NCBI RefSeq assembly: GCF_021228295.1
Contig: NZ_JAJQPD010000004.1
Location: 337,174 to 401,173 of the forward strand
Direction of reading: 5' to 3'
Source of the DNA: Agromyces humatus
GTDB taxonomy: Bacteria; Actinomycetota; Actinomycetes; Actinomycetales; Microbacteriaceae
Length of the DNA stretch: 64,000 nucleotides
The notes under the pieces: generated by a model
The model's database searches: none
What the model saw: the letters and a program-made list of their open reading frames with translations, nothing else
Told to the model about the DNA's origin: nothing
Made by a program: the position numbers and the translations under genes
Shown here: positions 51,069 to 60,212 of the stretch, piece after piece
Layout: each line of letters starts with the position of its first letter
How positions within the stretch are numbered: position 1 is the first letter of the stretch

Positions 51069-52462
51069 TAGAGGCCGCGGAGCTTGTGCGCCTCGGCGAC
51101 GCGTTCGACCGCCAGCGCGGTCGCCGCGGTGCGAAGTGACAGCCCTCGCGCGTCGGCGTAGCCGAGCACGCACTGCCAGGCGCTCAGCATCCGCTCCTCC
51201 AGTCTGCTCTCGACCTCGTCGGCGCGCCACCAGTAGGCCTGGTTCGCCTGCACCCATTCGAAGTACGAGACGATCACGCCGCCCGCGTTCGCGAGGATGT
51301 CGGGTACCACGAGGACGCCGCGCTCGCGCATGATGCGGTCGGCGGCGGGGGTCGTGGGACCGTTCGCGCCCTCGACGACGACCTTCGCTCCGACGCGGGC
51401 GGCGTTGCCGTCGTGCAGCACGCCCTCGACGGCGGCCGGCACGAGCAGGTCGACGTCGAGCGTGAGCAGGTCGGCGCCGTCGATGGGCTCGGCGCCCGCG
51501 AAGCCGACGACCGAACCCGTCGCACGCACGTGGTCGTTGAGTGCCCCGATATCGAGGCCCGCGGCACTGAACACGGCGCCGTACTGGTCGCTCACGCCCG
51601 TGACGGTCACGCCCGCCTCGGCGAGGAAGCGCGCCGCGTCGGCGCCGACCTTGCCGAAGCCCTGCACGGCGGCGGTCGAGCTGGCGGGCTCGAGGCCGAC
51701 GTGGCGCAGCGCGGCGAGGGCGATGTGGGTGACACCGCGGCTGGTCGCGCTCGCGCGACCCTGCGACCCTCCGAGCGAGATGGGCTTGCCGGTCACGATG
51801 CCGGGCACCGTGTAACCGCTGTTGACGGAATACGTGTCCATCATCCAGGCCATCGTCTGCTCGTCGGTGCCGATGTCGGGCGCGGGGATGTCGCGCTCGG
51901 GCCCGATGATCGGCAGGATCTCGCTCGTGTACCGACGCGTGACGCGCTCGAGCTCGGCCATCGAGTGCTCGCGCGGGTCGATGGCGAGGCCGCCCTTCGC
52001 ACCGCCGTAGGGCACGTCGAGCAGCGCACACTTCCAGGTCATCCACATCGCGAGCGCGCGCACCTCGTCGAGGTTCACGTTGGGCGCGTAGCGCAGGCCG
52101 CCCTTCGCGGGACCCCGCGAGAAGTTGTGCTGCACGCGGTGGCCGATGTAGAGGCGGCTCTCACCCGAGTCGAGGCGCAGGGGCACCGCGACGGTGAGCT
52201 CGCGACGCGGGGTCGCGAGCATCTGGTGCAGGCCGTCGGTGAGGCCGAGCAGCCCCACCGCCTCGGCGAGCTGCGACCGCGCGTCGCTCAGCGGCGTCGC
52301 GACGTGCGCGTCGGCGGCGTGGCCTGCTGCCCGATCAGGGGATATCGACGTAGTGCCGCGTGTCGCCACCGGTTCGAACGGCGTGTCGCGCAAATCCCCT
52401 GATCCGGCAGACTGCACGGCCGCGGATGTCGCGGACGACGTCATTGTCGTCGTGTCGGTCAT
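51062..52462 (-). CDS. Glu/Leu/Phe/Val-family amino-acid dehydrogenase
   Basis: A 466-residue dehydrogenase. The substrate-binding GGLRYAPNVNLDEVRALAMWMTWK and catalytic-lysine VPYGGAKGGLAIDP motifs (about residues 130-175), plus the NAD Rossmann motif VQGFGKVGADAARF (about 277), define the family. It would deaminate glutamate, regenerating the 2-oxoglutarate used by GABA transaminase. The first ~55 residues are extra and low-complexity. ATG 52462 overlaps the gabT stop (ATGA). Confidence 0.92.
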   Translation of the reverse strand: MTDTTTMTSSATSAAVQSAGSGDLRDTPFEPVATRGTTSISPDRAAGHAADAHVATPLSDARSQLAEAVGLLGLTDGLHQMLATPRRELTVAVPLRLDSGESRLYIGHRVQHNFSRGPAKGGLRYAPNVNLDEVRALAMWMTWKCALLDVPYGGAKGGLAIDPREHSMAELERVTRRYTSEILPIIGPERDIPAPDIGTDEQTMAWMMDTYSVNSGYTVPGIVTGKPISLGGSQGRASATSRGVTHIALAALRHVGLEPASSTAAVQGFGKVGADAARFLAEAGVTVTGVSDQYGAVFSAAGLDIGALNDHVRATGSVVGFAGAEPIDGADLLTLDVDLLVPAAVEGVLHDGNAARVGAKVVVEGANGPTTPAADRIMRERGVLVVPDILANAGGVIVSYFEWVQANQAYWWRADEVESRLEERMLSAWQCVLGYADARGLSLRTAATALAVERVAEAHKLRGLYP

Positions 52463-53826
52463 GCGGTCTTGAGTCCTTCTGCGATGACGCCGAGGCCCTC
52501 GATGAGGAGCTCGTCGGAGATGGTGAGCGGGGGGAGGAACCTGATGACGTTGCCGTAGGTGCCGCACGTGAGCACGACGACGCCGTTCTGGTGGGCGTGC
52601 TTCGCGATGGCGTTCGTGAGGGCCGCGTCGGGGGCACCGGTCGCGGGGTCGACGAGCTCGATCGCGACCATCGCGCCGCGGCCGCGCACGTCGCCGATGC
52701 GGGGGTCTGCGGTTCGCATGGCGTTGAGGCGTCCGATGAGCACGGCGCCGATCTCGCGGGCGCGCTCGATGAGGCCGTCGGACTCATAGGACTCGATCGC
52801 GGCGAGCGCGGCGGCGCACGCGAGCGGGTTGCCGCCGTAGGTGCCGCCGAGGCCGCCCGCCATCGCCGAGTCCATGATCTCGGCACGGCCGGTCACGGCC
52901 GACAGCGGCAGGCCGCCCGCGATGCCCTTCGCCGTGACGACGAGGTCGGGGACGATGCCGTCGTGCTCGCTCGCGAACCATGCGCCCGTGCGGCCGAAGC
53001 CGGTCTGCACCTCGTCGGCGATGAACACGACATCGTTGGCGCGCGCCCACTCGACGAGCGCCGGAAGGAAGCCCTGTGCGGGCACGATGAAGCCGCCCTC
53101 GCCCTGGATGGGCTCGATGATGATCGCGGCGAGGTTCTCGGCGCCGACCTGCTTCTCGATCTGCGTGATCGCACGGGCCGCCGCCTCGGCGCCCGACAGG
53201 CCGCCGTCGCGGAACGGATAGCTGAGCGGCGCGCGGTAGACCTCGGACGCGAACGGGCCGAAGCCGCTCTTGTACGGGATGTTCTTCGCGGTGAGCCCCA
53301 TGGTGAGGTTCGTGCGGCCGTGGTAGGCGTGGTCGAACGCGACGACGGCCTGCTTCTTCGTGAAGTGACGGGCGATCTTCACGGCGTTCTCGACGGCCTC
53401 GGCGCCCGAGTTGAACAGCGCCGAGCGCTTGACGTGGTCGCCGGGCGTGAGCTCGTTGAGCTTCTCGGCGACGGCCACGTAGTTCTCGTACGGCGCGACG
53501 GTGAAGCACGTGTGCGTGAACGCGTCGAGCTGGGCCTTCACGGCCGCGACCACGCGCGGGTTGGCGTTGCCGACACCGGTGACGGCGATGCCCGAGCCGA
53601 GGTCGATGAGCGAGTTGTCGTCGGCGTCGACGAGCACCCCGCCGCCTGCAGCGACGACCGAGACGGGAATCGTGGTGCCGACGCCCGAGGCGACGGCCTC
53701 GGCCTTGCGGGCCATGAGCTCCTGCGAGCGCGGGCCGGGGATGGCGGTGACGAGGCGGCGCTCCTGCGCGAGCGCGGGCCCTCCGGTGGCGGTGGTCGGC
53801 GTGGCCGAGGTGTCGACGAGAGTCAT
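52459..53826 (-). CDS. gabT: 4-aminobutyrate aminotransferase
   Basis: A 455-residue class III aminotransferase. It has FNSGAEAVENAVKIARHFTKK (about 120), DHAYHGRTNLTMGLT, IADEVQTGFGRTG (about 270) and the PLP-lysine motif TAKGIAGGLPLSA (about 300). It converts GABA and 2-oxoglutarate to succinic semialdehyde and glutamate. It is the first gene of the minus-strand operon, divergent from pucR by 162 bases with the operator at 53905. Confidence 0.94.
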   Translation of the reverse strand: MTLVDTSATPTTATGGPALAQERRLVTAIPGPRSQELMARKAEAVASGVGTTIPVSVVAAGGGVLVDADDNSLIDLGSGIAVTGVGNANPRVVAAVKAQLDAFTHTCFTVAPYENYVAVAEKLNELTPGDHVKRSALFNSGAEAVENAVKIARHFTKKQAVVAFDHAYHGRTNLTMGLTAKNIPYKSGFGPFASEVYRAPLSYPFRDGGLSGAEAAARAITQIEKQVGAENLAAIIIEPIQGEGGFIVPAQGFLPALVEWARANDVVFIADEVQTGFGRTGAWFASEHDGIVPDLVVTAKGIAGGLPLSAVTGRAEIMDSAMAGGLGGTYGGNPLACAAALAAIESYESDGLIERAREIGAVLIGRLNAMRTADPRIGDVRGRGAMVAIELVDPATGAPDAALTNAIAKHAHQNGVVVLTCGTYGNVIRFLPPLTISDELLIEGLGVIAEGLKTA

Positions 53827-53904
53827 GGCTGCTCCGATGCAAGGTGGCGGCGGTGGCTGATGCTCGATGCTAGGTCGCGATGATCGGATGCCTCAGCGCC
53901 CACG

Positions 53905-53941
53905 TGTACACTCAGGTACAGGTTGTTGGACGTCGCGTACA
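53905..53941. promoter_or_regulatory. Candidate PucR operator
   Basis: TGTAC (53905-53909) and GTACA (53916-53920) form a perfect inverted repeat with a 6-base spacer. Another GTACA is at 53937-53941, 16 bases after the end of the first pair. They lie between gabT and pucR, the place expected for the regulator to act. Confidence 0.5.
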
Positions 53942-53988
53942 AACCCGCGTCGAGACATCCGTCGCCCGAATCGCAACCCGGAGGCGCA

Positions 53989-55617
53989 ATGAAGCCCACC
54001 GTGCAGACCCTGCTCGACCGTGCCGATCTCGGACTCGGGCTGCTCACGCCACCCGACGCGCTCGCTCCGGGCGCGCTCGAGACCCCGGTCGTGTGGGCGC
54101 ACAGTTCAGACCTGCCCGACCCGACCCCGTTCCTCGACGCCGGCCACGTGCTGCTCACGACCGGCACGCAGTTCGGCGACGCGACAGCCGACGACGGGGC
54201 AACCGCAGATGGGGCATCCGATGACGGCGCCTTCGCCGACGGCTACGTGCGCCGCCTCCGCGAGGCGGGCGTCGCGGCGCTCGGGTTCGGAACCGAGGTC
54301 ATCCGCGCGGGCACTCCCGACACGCTCGTCGCCGCCTGTACCGCGCAAGGCCTGCCGCTGTTCGAGGTGCCCTACCGGGTGCCGTTCATCGCGATCGCGC
54401 GGACGGTCGCCGACCTGCTCGCCGAAGACGCCTACGCGCGCCAGGCGTGGGCGCTCGCCGCACAACGGGCGATCTCGCTCGCGGCCCTGCGCCCCGACGG
54501 GCTCTCGGCGACCCTCGCCGAGCTCTCGCGGCGGCTGGGCACGTGGGTCGGGCTCATCGACACGACCGGGTCGGTCGACCGCGAGGCGCCACTCGGCGGA
54601 CTCGGCCAGCCCGCGCTCGGCGAGGTCGTCGGCGAAGCCAGGTCGATGCTGCGGCGCGGCCAGCGTGCGAGCCGCACGCTGCTCGCCGCCGAATCGACGG
54701 AAGCCCCGCAGCGACTCACCCTGCAGACCCTCGGGGGTGGCGGCGCGCTCCGCGGAGTGCTCGCGATCGGCGACTCCCCCGAGCTCGACCAGGCCGGCCG
54801 CGAGGTCGTCACCGCCGTCATCGCGCTCGCCGGGCTCGCCCTCGAGCAGAACCGCGACCTCGACCGGGCGCGTGGCCACCTGCGGTCGGGGCTGCTGCGC
54901 AGCATCCTCGCCGGCGACACCGCGCTCGCCGAGCGGGTGGCCGCCGAGATGTGGGGCGAGTTGCCGCATGCGCCGGTGCGGGTCATGGTGACGGATGCAC
55001 CGTTGGCCCACGTCGATCGCCTCACCGAGTTGCTCGAGCTGCGCGTCGAAGAGCGCAACGGCCGCCTGTTCTTCGGGCGCGACGACGAGCAGTTCGTGCT
55101 CGTGGTCGAGCAGCACGATGCGGGGCTCGCCGATGAGCTCGCGTCCGAGTTCGAGCTGCCGGTGGGCGTGTCCGATCCGGTCGCGGGCGACGGTGGCGGC
55201 AGCAGCGGCGGCGCGGGCGGCGGCGGGGGCGCGACCGGCGGCATCGCGCTCGCGCACGAGCAGGCGATGCGCGCGCTCGAGCGCGCCCGCGAGACCGGCG
55301 CCGGAGTCTCGTACTTCGAGGAGATCAGCCGCCAGGGCGTGCTCGCGTTCCTGGCCCGCACCGACGCGCGTGCCGTCGCGCTCGCGACCCTCGCCCCGCT
55401 GACCGAGCACGACGCCACGACCGGCACGACCCTCGTCACCACGACGCGCACCTGGCTCGAGCACGGCGGGCAGTTCGACGCCACCGCGCAGGCCCTGGGC
55501 GTGCACCGGCACACCGTGCGCAGCCGCATCGCCCTCGCCGAGCGGCTGCTCGGCCGCGACCTCTCGGGCTTCCATGCGCGCGCCGACCTCTGGGCCGCGC
55601 TGCTCGCCGTCGGCTGA
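53989..55617 (+). CDS. PucR-family transcriptional regulator
   Basis: A 542-residue regulator. The N-terminal PucR domain (TVQTLLDRADLGLGLL; HVLLTTGTQFGD) leads to a GGDEF-like and CdaR-type middle, with a glycine-rich insert (about residues 403-417). The C-terminal helix-turn-helix has TWLEHGGQFDATAQALGVHRHTVRSRIALAERLLG. PucR/CdaR proteins often activate genes for amine or purine use. Divergent placement and the TGTAC repeats suggest it controls the gabT operon. ATG 53989 follows GGAGGC. Confidence 0.9.
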   Translation: MKPTVQTLLDRADLGLGLLTPPDALAPGALETPVVWAHSSDLPDPTPFLDAGHVLLTTGTQFGDATADDGATADGASDDGAFADGYVRRLREAGVAALGFGTEVIRAGTPDTLVAACTAQGLPLFEVPYRVPFIAIARTVADLLAEDAYARQAWALAAQRAISLAALRPDGLSATLAELSRRLGTWVGLIDTTGSVDREAPLGGLGQPALGEVVGEARSMLRRGQRASRTLLAAESTEAPQRLTLQTLGGGGALRGVLAIGDSPELDQAGREVVTAVIALAGLALEQNRDLDRARGHLRSGLLRSILAGDTALAERVAAEMWGELPHAPVRVMVTDAPLAHVDRLTELLELRVEERNGRLFFGRDDEQFVLVVEQHDAGLADELASEFELPVGVSDPVAGDGGGSSGGAGGGGGATGGIALAHEQAMRALERARETGAGVSYFEEISRQGVLAFLARTDARAVALATLAPLTEHDATTGTTLVTTTRTWLEHGGQFDATAQALGVHRHTVRSRIALAERLLGRDLSGFHARADLWAALLAVG

Positions 55618-55645
55618 CGGGTGCCGCCACGCTGGGTTCGGACCG

Positions 55646-57025
55646 TCAGCGCGACTGGGCAGCGATGAGCCGGCGGTACCAGTCGAACGAGTCCTTGCGG
55701 GTGCGCTCGCCCGTGGCGAAGTCGACATGCACGAGGCCGAAGCGCTGCGTGTACCCCTCGGCCCACTCGAAGTTGTCGATGAGCGACCAGACGAAGTACC
55801 CGCGCACGTCGACGCCGAGCTCGATCGCGTGCCTGACCGCACGCAGGTGCCCGTCGAGATAGTCGATGCGCTCGCCGTCGCGCACGGCGCCGTCGACCAC
55901 GAGGTCGGGGAACGACGCCCCGTTCTCGGTGATCACGATCGGCGGCAGTCGGTCGCCGTAGTCATCCTGCAGTCCGACGAGCAGGTCGGCGAACGCGGCG
56001 GGAACGATCGGCCAGCCGAACCCGGTCACGGCCACGTCCGCCGACTCGACGGGTTCGAACGGCAAGCCTGCCGCGGCGAATTCGGAGCCGTCGGATGCCG
56101 CTGCCACGCGCGTGGGGTTGTAGAAGTTCACCCCGTAGAAGTCCAACGGGGCGGCGATCACCTCGAGGTCGCCGGGCTGTGCGCCCGGGAACCCGTCGAT
56201 GCCGAACGCCGAAAGGTCGGGGTATGCGCCCGTGAGCACAGGGTCGGCGAAGACACGGTTGTAGATGAGATCGAACGCCGCCGCCGCGAGCTGATCATCG
56301 GGGGCACCGGACGCAGGCACGACGAGCGTGTGGTTGTTCGTGATGCCGACCTCGGCAGTGCCGGCCGCACGGATCGCGGCGACCGCGAGGCCGTGCGCGA
56401 GCAGCTGGTGGTGGGCGGTCGGAAGGGCGCCCATCATGAGGGCGCGGCCGGGCGCCTGGGTGCCGAGAGCGTAGCCCTGCAGGGTCATCATCGCGGGCTC
56501 GTTCAGCGTGATCCACCGGGGAACGCGGTCGCCGAGCCGGTCGAGCACGAGCCCCGTGTATTCGGCGAACCTCGCCGCGGTGTCGCGGGCGAGCCAACCC
56601 CCGGCGTCCTCGAGCTGCTGCGGCAGGTCCCAGTGGAAGAGCGTGGGCAGCGGCGCGATGCCCGCGGCGATCAGCGCGTCGACGAGACGCTCGTAGTAGT
56701 CGAGTCCCGCCGAGTTCGCCGGTCCGCTTCCACCCGGCTGCACCCTCGGCCACGAGATCGAGAAGCGGTAGTCGGTGACGCCGAGCTCGGCGAGCAACTC
56801 GACGTCGTCGCGGTAGCGCCGGTAGCTGTCGGCGGCGACGTCGGCGGTCGCACCCTCGAGGATGCGACCGGGCGTGTGCGAGAACGTGTCCCAGATCGAG
56901 GGGCCGCGGCCCGCGGCATCCGTCGCTCCTTCGATCTGGAACGCGGCGGTCGCGGCGCCCCAGCGGAAGCCCGGGGCGAACGGCGGAAGGTCCGCCAGCG
57001 GTGGTTCGTGCCGGTGTCCGGTCAT
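55646..57025 (-). CDS. bglA: GH1 beta-glucosidase
   Basis: A 459-residue family 1 glycoside hydrolase, full length and cytosolic (no signal peptide). The acid/base Glu is in RWITLNEPAMM (about residue 165) and the nucleophile is in IVITENGASF (about 367). GFRWGAATAAFQIEGAT near residue 20 is also typical. It cleaves beta-glucosides such as cellobiose inside the cell. No sugar transporter is adjacent. A palindrome lies about 60 bases upstream at its promoter. Confidence 0.95.
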   Translation of the reverse strand: MTGHRHEPPLADLPPFAPGFRWGAATAAFQIEGATDAAGRGPSIWDTFSHTPGRILEGATADVAADSYRRYRDDVELLAELGVTDYRFSISWPRVQPGGSGPANSAGLDYYERLVDALIAAGIAPLPTLFHWDLPQQLEDAGGWLARDTAARFAEYTGLVLDRLGDRVPRWITLNEPAMMTLQGYALGTQAPGRALMMGALPTAHHQLLAHGLAVAAIRAAGTAEVGITNNHTLVVPASGAPDDQLAAAAFDLIYNRVFADPVLTGAYPDLSAFGIDGFPGAQPGDLEVIAAPLDFYGVNFYNPTRVAAASDGSEFAAAGLPFEPVESADVAVTGFGWPIVPAAFADLLVGLQDDYGDRLPPIVITENGASFPDLVVDGAVRDGERIDYLDGHLRAVRHAIELGVDVRGYFVWSLIDNFEWAEGYTQRFGLVHVDFATGERTRKDSFDWYRRLIAAQSR

Positions 57026-57082
57026 CTCGAGTCGCGCCGCCTCTGGTCGTTGCGGGGTGGATGCCCCCGCGCGTCCCCCCGC

Positions 57083-57104
57083 ATGTGGGTCACATGACCC
57101 ACAT
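57083..57104. promoter_or_regulatory. 22-base operator palindrome upstream of the beta-glucosidase
   Basis: ATGTGGGTCA (57083-57092) and TGACCCACAT (57095-57104) are perfect 10-base arms with a 2-base spacer. On the minus strand a TAGGGT box lies just before it, so a bound repressor would cover the transcript start. In the rest of the 195-base gap 57026-57220 only the promoter of the DUF1918 gene (TACTCT, 57191-57196) was seen. Confidence 0.7.
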
Positions 57105-57220
57105 CGATCACCCTAGCCGGTGTGCCCGATGAGGGGAAGGCGCCTCCGCTGCCTGACTGCGCGAACCCTTCCGCCCCGCCGAACCCGGGCGTACTCTGGG
57201 ATGAGTCGAGAGGGGACGCC

Positions 57221-57415
57221 ATGCAGGCAGTGGTCGGCGATCGATTGGTCATCCACGGCAAACTGGTCGGCCAGGCCGATCGACACGGCGAGATCCTCGA
57301 GGTGCGCGGCGAGAACGGCGCACCGCCGTGGCTCGTGCGGTTCGACGACGGCCACGAGACCCTGCTCTACCCGGGGGCCGACTGCGAGCTCGAGCGCGAG
57401 CGTCAGGCGCGCTGA
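57221..57415 (+). CDS. DUF1918 domain protein
   Basis: A 64-residue protein that matches DUF1918: VGDRLVIHGKLVGQADRHGEILEVRG, then WLVRFDDGHETLLYPGADCE. The fold is a small SH3-like beta barrel, common in actinobacteria and of unknown role. ATG 57221 follows GAGAGGGG. It precedes the SGNH hydrolase by 83 bases. Confidence 0.9.
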   Translation: MQAVVGDRLVIHGKLVGQADRHGEILEVRGENGAPPWLVRFDDGHETLLYPGADCELERERQAR

Positions 57416-57498
57416 GCCCGGTCGATCCGGGTGCGCCGCGAGCACGTGCGATCCGGCCGGCGGATGCTCCGCCACGCGGCCGCGCTAGCGTGGAGAGC

Positions 57499-58260
57499 AT
57501 GTTCACCTCCTATGCGGCGATCGGCGACAGCTTCACCGAGGGCGTCGGCGACGAGATGCCCGACGGCAGCGTGCGCGGCTGGGCCGACTTCGTCGCCCTC
57601 GGCCTCGCGCAGGCCGCGCGCCAGCCGATCGGCTATGCGAACCTCGCGATCCGCGGCCGCAAGCTCGGCCCGATCATCGACGAGCAGCTCGACGTCGCGA
57701 TCGCGCTGAAGCCCGACCTGCTGAGCTTCAACGGCGGCGGCAACGACATGTTGCGCCCCCGCATGGACGAGCAGGCCACGGCCACCAAGTTCCGCGAGGC
57801 GATCGAGCGCATCCGCGCGGCCGGCATCCACGTGCTCATGCTCAGCGGGGCGAACCCCACCGAGCACATTCCGATGGGCAAGGTGTTCGACTCGCGCGGG
57901 GCGCGGCTCACCGCCGCCCTCGTCGACCTGGCCGAGGTGCCGGGAGTGACCTTCGTCGACAACTTCAACGACCGTAAGCTCCGCGACATCCGTTACTGGT
58001 CGCCCGACAAGTTGCACCTGAACGCGCTCGGCCACGCGCGGGTGGCGAGCAACGTGCTCACCGGGCTGGACGTTCCGGTGCCCGATGAGTGGGGTGTCGC
58101 CGAGGTGGCGGCCGCTCCCGCCGGTGCGCGCAGCCGGAACACCGCCGCCTACTATCGCGAGTTCGTGCTGCCGTGGATCGGGCGCCGACTCACCGGGCGT
58201 TCGTCGGGCGACGGCCGCACCGCCAAACGCCCCACGCTCGAACCGACGCCGGCCGACTGA
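57499..58260 (+). CDS. SGNH/GDSL-family hydrolase
   Basis: A 253-residue esterase-type enzyme. Block I is AAIGDSFTEGVGD (catalytic Ser about residue 11), block III GGGNDML, and block V DKLHLNALGHARVA (Asp-His pair). It would hydrolyse an ester or acetyl group; the substrate is unknown. There is no signal peptide. TAGCGT (57486-57491) is seven bases before ATG 57499, a leaderless start. Confidence 0.93.
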   Translation: MFTSYAAIGDSFTEGVGDEMPDGSVRGWADFVALGLAQAARQPIGYANLAIRGRKLGPIIDEQLDVAIALKPDLLSFNGGGNDMLRPRMDEQATATKFREAIERIRAAGIHVLMLSGANPTEHIPMGKVFDSRGARLTAALVDLAEVPGVTFVDNFNDRKLRDIRYWSPDKLHLNALGHARVASNVLTGLDVPVPDEWGVAEVAAAPAGARSRNTAAYYREFVLPWIGRRLTGRSSGDGRTAKRPTLEPTPAD

Positions 58261-58284
58261 CCGAGCCAGTGCAGGCGACGCTCG

Positions 58285-58312
58285 GCGGTGGGTGGCGCCG
58301 CTCGGTCACCGC
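58285..58312 (+). terminator. Hairpin after the SGNH hydrolase gene
   Basis: GCGGTG (58285-58290) pairs with CACCGC (58307-58312), with a GGCGCC core in the loop. It lies 25 bases after the stop codon and may end the transcript. The T-run is missing. Confidence 0.4.
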
Positions 58313-58350
58313 GAACTGACGGCTGGGTGTCCCGTGAGCGGATCCCCGAG

Positions 58351-58388
58351 CGGGTCGAGGTTGCGGGTTCAAACCCCCGCTTCACCGC
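58351..58388 (+). other. tRNA 3'-end-like remnant, possible attachment site
   Basis: The sequence GCGGGTTCAAACCCCCGC followed by TTCACCGC resembles a T-arm (T-loop TTCAAAC) and the 3' acceptor strand of a tRNA. No proper anticodon or D-arm could be folded, so it is not an intact tRNA. Integrating elements often carry such tRNA ends at their borders, and gene content changes right after it. The 260-base gap 58261-58520 holds nothing else recognisable. Confidence 0.4.
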
Positions 58389-58520
58389 GTGTTGGTTAGC
58401 GGCACCGCGTAAGGCGCAACCGGGCGAACAATTTGGCGGCCGATTGGCGATCCCCTTGGCGATCAACGGGTGGAGCTCGGGTTCTGTAGCGGGGACCCCA
58501 CACCACAGGAACTTCGGGAA

Positions 58521-59138
58521 CTACGCGCCCGCGAAGAACACAGTGGCGGTGCTGTCGACCATGGACGTCACCTTCCAAGTGCCGCCCGAGATATCGGCGG
58601 CCGGGACTACAGCGCACGCGAGGAAGTCCGCCTGTGCGCCCCCGTACATCGTGCCAACGTCGTACACGCTTCCGGGCGCCGGCAAGGCAGCCTGGCAGGT
58701 GGTGTCACCGAAGGAGTTTCCGGCCGCCGTCACGTATTCGAGCTTGAAAGAAGCCCACGTGTCAAAACCAGCAGCGGCGGCCTCGCTGTCAGCCATCTCA
58801 ACATGAACCGGGACGAGGATGTACGCGCTTCCCTCGGCAGGTGCCTCGTTGAACTGGTTTGCAGCCGAAATCTCCGGCCATGCATCGGTGTCGGTTTCCC
58901 CAACGGTGTAGGTCCAAGCCGAGGCCTCCGAGTGCTTCGCCCCCGTCCCGACCGGAACCGGGTTCTCACGCGACCCCGCCCCGGCGGTAGGCGACTCCGG
59001 CGTCTCGCTCGGCTTGCTCGACGCCGAGGCTTCTGCAGCCGGCTCCTCTTCGATGACGGGGCCCTGGCTGGCGCACCCGCTGAGTATGAGAGCGGCGCCC
59101 AATAGCGCAGCCGAGAGAGCGGGGAATCGTATGGGCAT
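58521..59138 (-). CDS. Lipoprotein, DUF4352-like
   Basis: A 205-residue protein with a lipoprotein signal peptide (LSAALLGAALILSGC; lipobox Cys about residue 22), then a Ser/Pro/Glu-rich linker and a beta-rich domain (ENPVPVGTG, then YILVPVHVEM, a DUF4352/immunoglobulin-like pattern). It would be anchored to the outer face of the membrane. TACGTT (59145-59150) is six bases before ATG 59138. Function unknown; the first gene of the right-hand region. Confidence 0.8.
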   Translation of the reverse strand: MPIRFPALSAALLGAALILSGCASQGPVIEEEPAAEASASSKPSETPESPTAGAGSRENPVPVGTGAKHSEASAWTYTVGETDTDAWPEISAANQFNEAPAEGSAYILVPVHVEMADSEAAAAGFDTWASFKLEYVTAAGNSFGDTTCQAALPAPGSVYDVGTMYGGAQADFLACAVVPAADISGGTWKVTSMVDSTATVFFAGA

Positions 59139-59296
59139 GAAATCAACGTATCGGTCAGGCATCCCGCGCACGGTCTCTGCGCGCCTGCGTGCCTACAACT
59201 GGGTACAGATCTCTGATCTCGCCCCGCGCAACCCGATCCCTTCGCGGTCACCGACTTAATAGCCCGCGGCGCGAACGGGGACTCGACCTAGGGACG

Positions 59297-60046
59297 TCAG
59301 GGAATGGGCTGTTTTCCCCGAAGCCGGCGCATGAGACGGTGATACTTCACTCGGAGAGAGGGCTTCGGTTCCGGGTCGAGCTCTTTCCCAAACCACTCGC
59401 GAACGCGGATTGCCCGCTCGGCACGCTCTGTCGGCGTTTCGGCGAGATTATTCGGGTCGTCATGGATTCGCTCGATCGGCTCGTACTGGTGACGCTTCCA
59501 CCATCGGCCGCTCGAGTCGCGGAAGATGATGACCGGGCTCAAGCTCGGTTCGCCGCCCGGGAAGTGTGCGTTGATGACTGAGAAGTCGACGAGCTTGTCG
59601 GTTTCCGGCTCGATGGGCCCAATCGTGAGCGCCACGCGATCGAAAAGCTTCTTCGCGCCGGGATCCCAGAGTTGAAGCTTGAGCGGCCCGATGAGCTCCT
59701 TGCTCCCGTTGTGGATTGCGACCGTCGTTCGCATGATGCCGGCGGTCGTCACCATCCCGTGCTTACCGTCGTCTCCGATGCCGGGAACGATTGCCGTGCC
59801 CTCGCCGTAACCAATATCTACACCGTCAGTCGAGATGGGGATCACTTCGCCAGGGGGATACGACTTGACGTCTTTGAACGTCGCGTACACAAGTCGGGCT
59901 TGTCCCTCGCGATGGTCTCGCGTGCTGCGCGCGTAGGTGATCGCCGCGATCAGGAAGGCAAGGCCCGTGGCAATCGCGGCGATCCAATCGGGCCACGATC
60001 CGAACGTGATCCCGACCGACTCTGATCCGCGTTGAAGCCACTCCAT
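59297..60046 (-). CDS. Hypothetical membrane-anchored protein
   Basis: A 249-residue protein with one N-terminal transmembrane helix (about residues 17-35, WIAAIATGLAFLIAAITYA) and a large soluble domain (about 45-220), rich in beta strands, with a basic tail (RVKYHRLMRRLRGK). No family was recognised. Codon use is less GC-extreme than in the left part of the window. ATG 60046 has no clear ribosome-binding site. It could be an island-encoded accessory protein. Confidence 0.6.
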   Translation of the reverse strand: MEWLQRGSESVGITFGSWPDWIAAIATGLAFLIAAITYARSTRDHREGQARLVYATFKDVKSYPPGEVIPISTDGVDIGYGEGTAIVPGIGDDGKHGMVTTAGIMRTTVAIHNGSKELIGPLKLQLWDPGAKKLFDRVALTIGPIEPETDKLVDFSVINAHFPGGEPSLSPVIIFRDSSGRWWKRHQYEPIERIHDDPNNLAETPTERAERAIRVREWFGKELDPEPKPSLRVKYHRLMRRLRGKQPIP

Positions 60047-60212
60047 CTGGCCATCATGGCGACTCGGCCTGGTGATCGCACTTCGACGTACCGGAATCAC
60101 TCGTGGTCGGTGACCATATCGCGATCCGTAAGCGGGCAGTGAACGATGAGCGGGCCTGAGCGTGCTCTATCGATCCTGAGGTACCGCCGGGGTGTGATGC
60201 CCGTGGGCTCGT

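Noticed and set aside
58285..58388. An intact tRNA gene with a long variable arm
   Set aside because: An apparent acceptor pairing GCGGTGG/TCACCGC exists, but no anticodon stem-loop or D-arm folds, and the T-stem has a mismatch.
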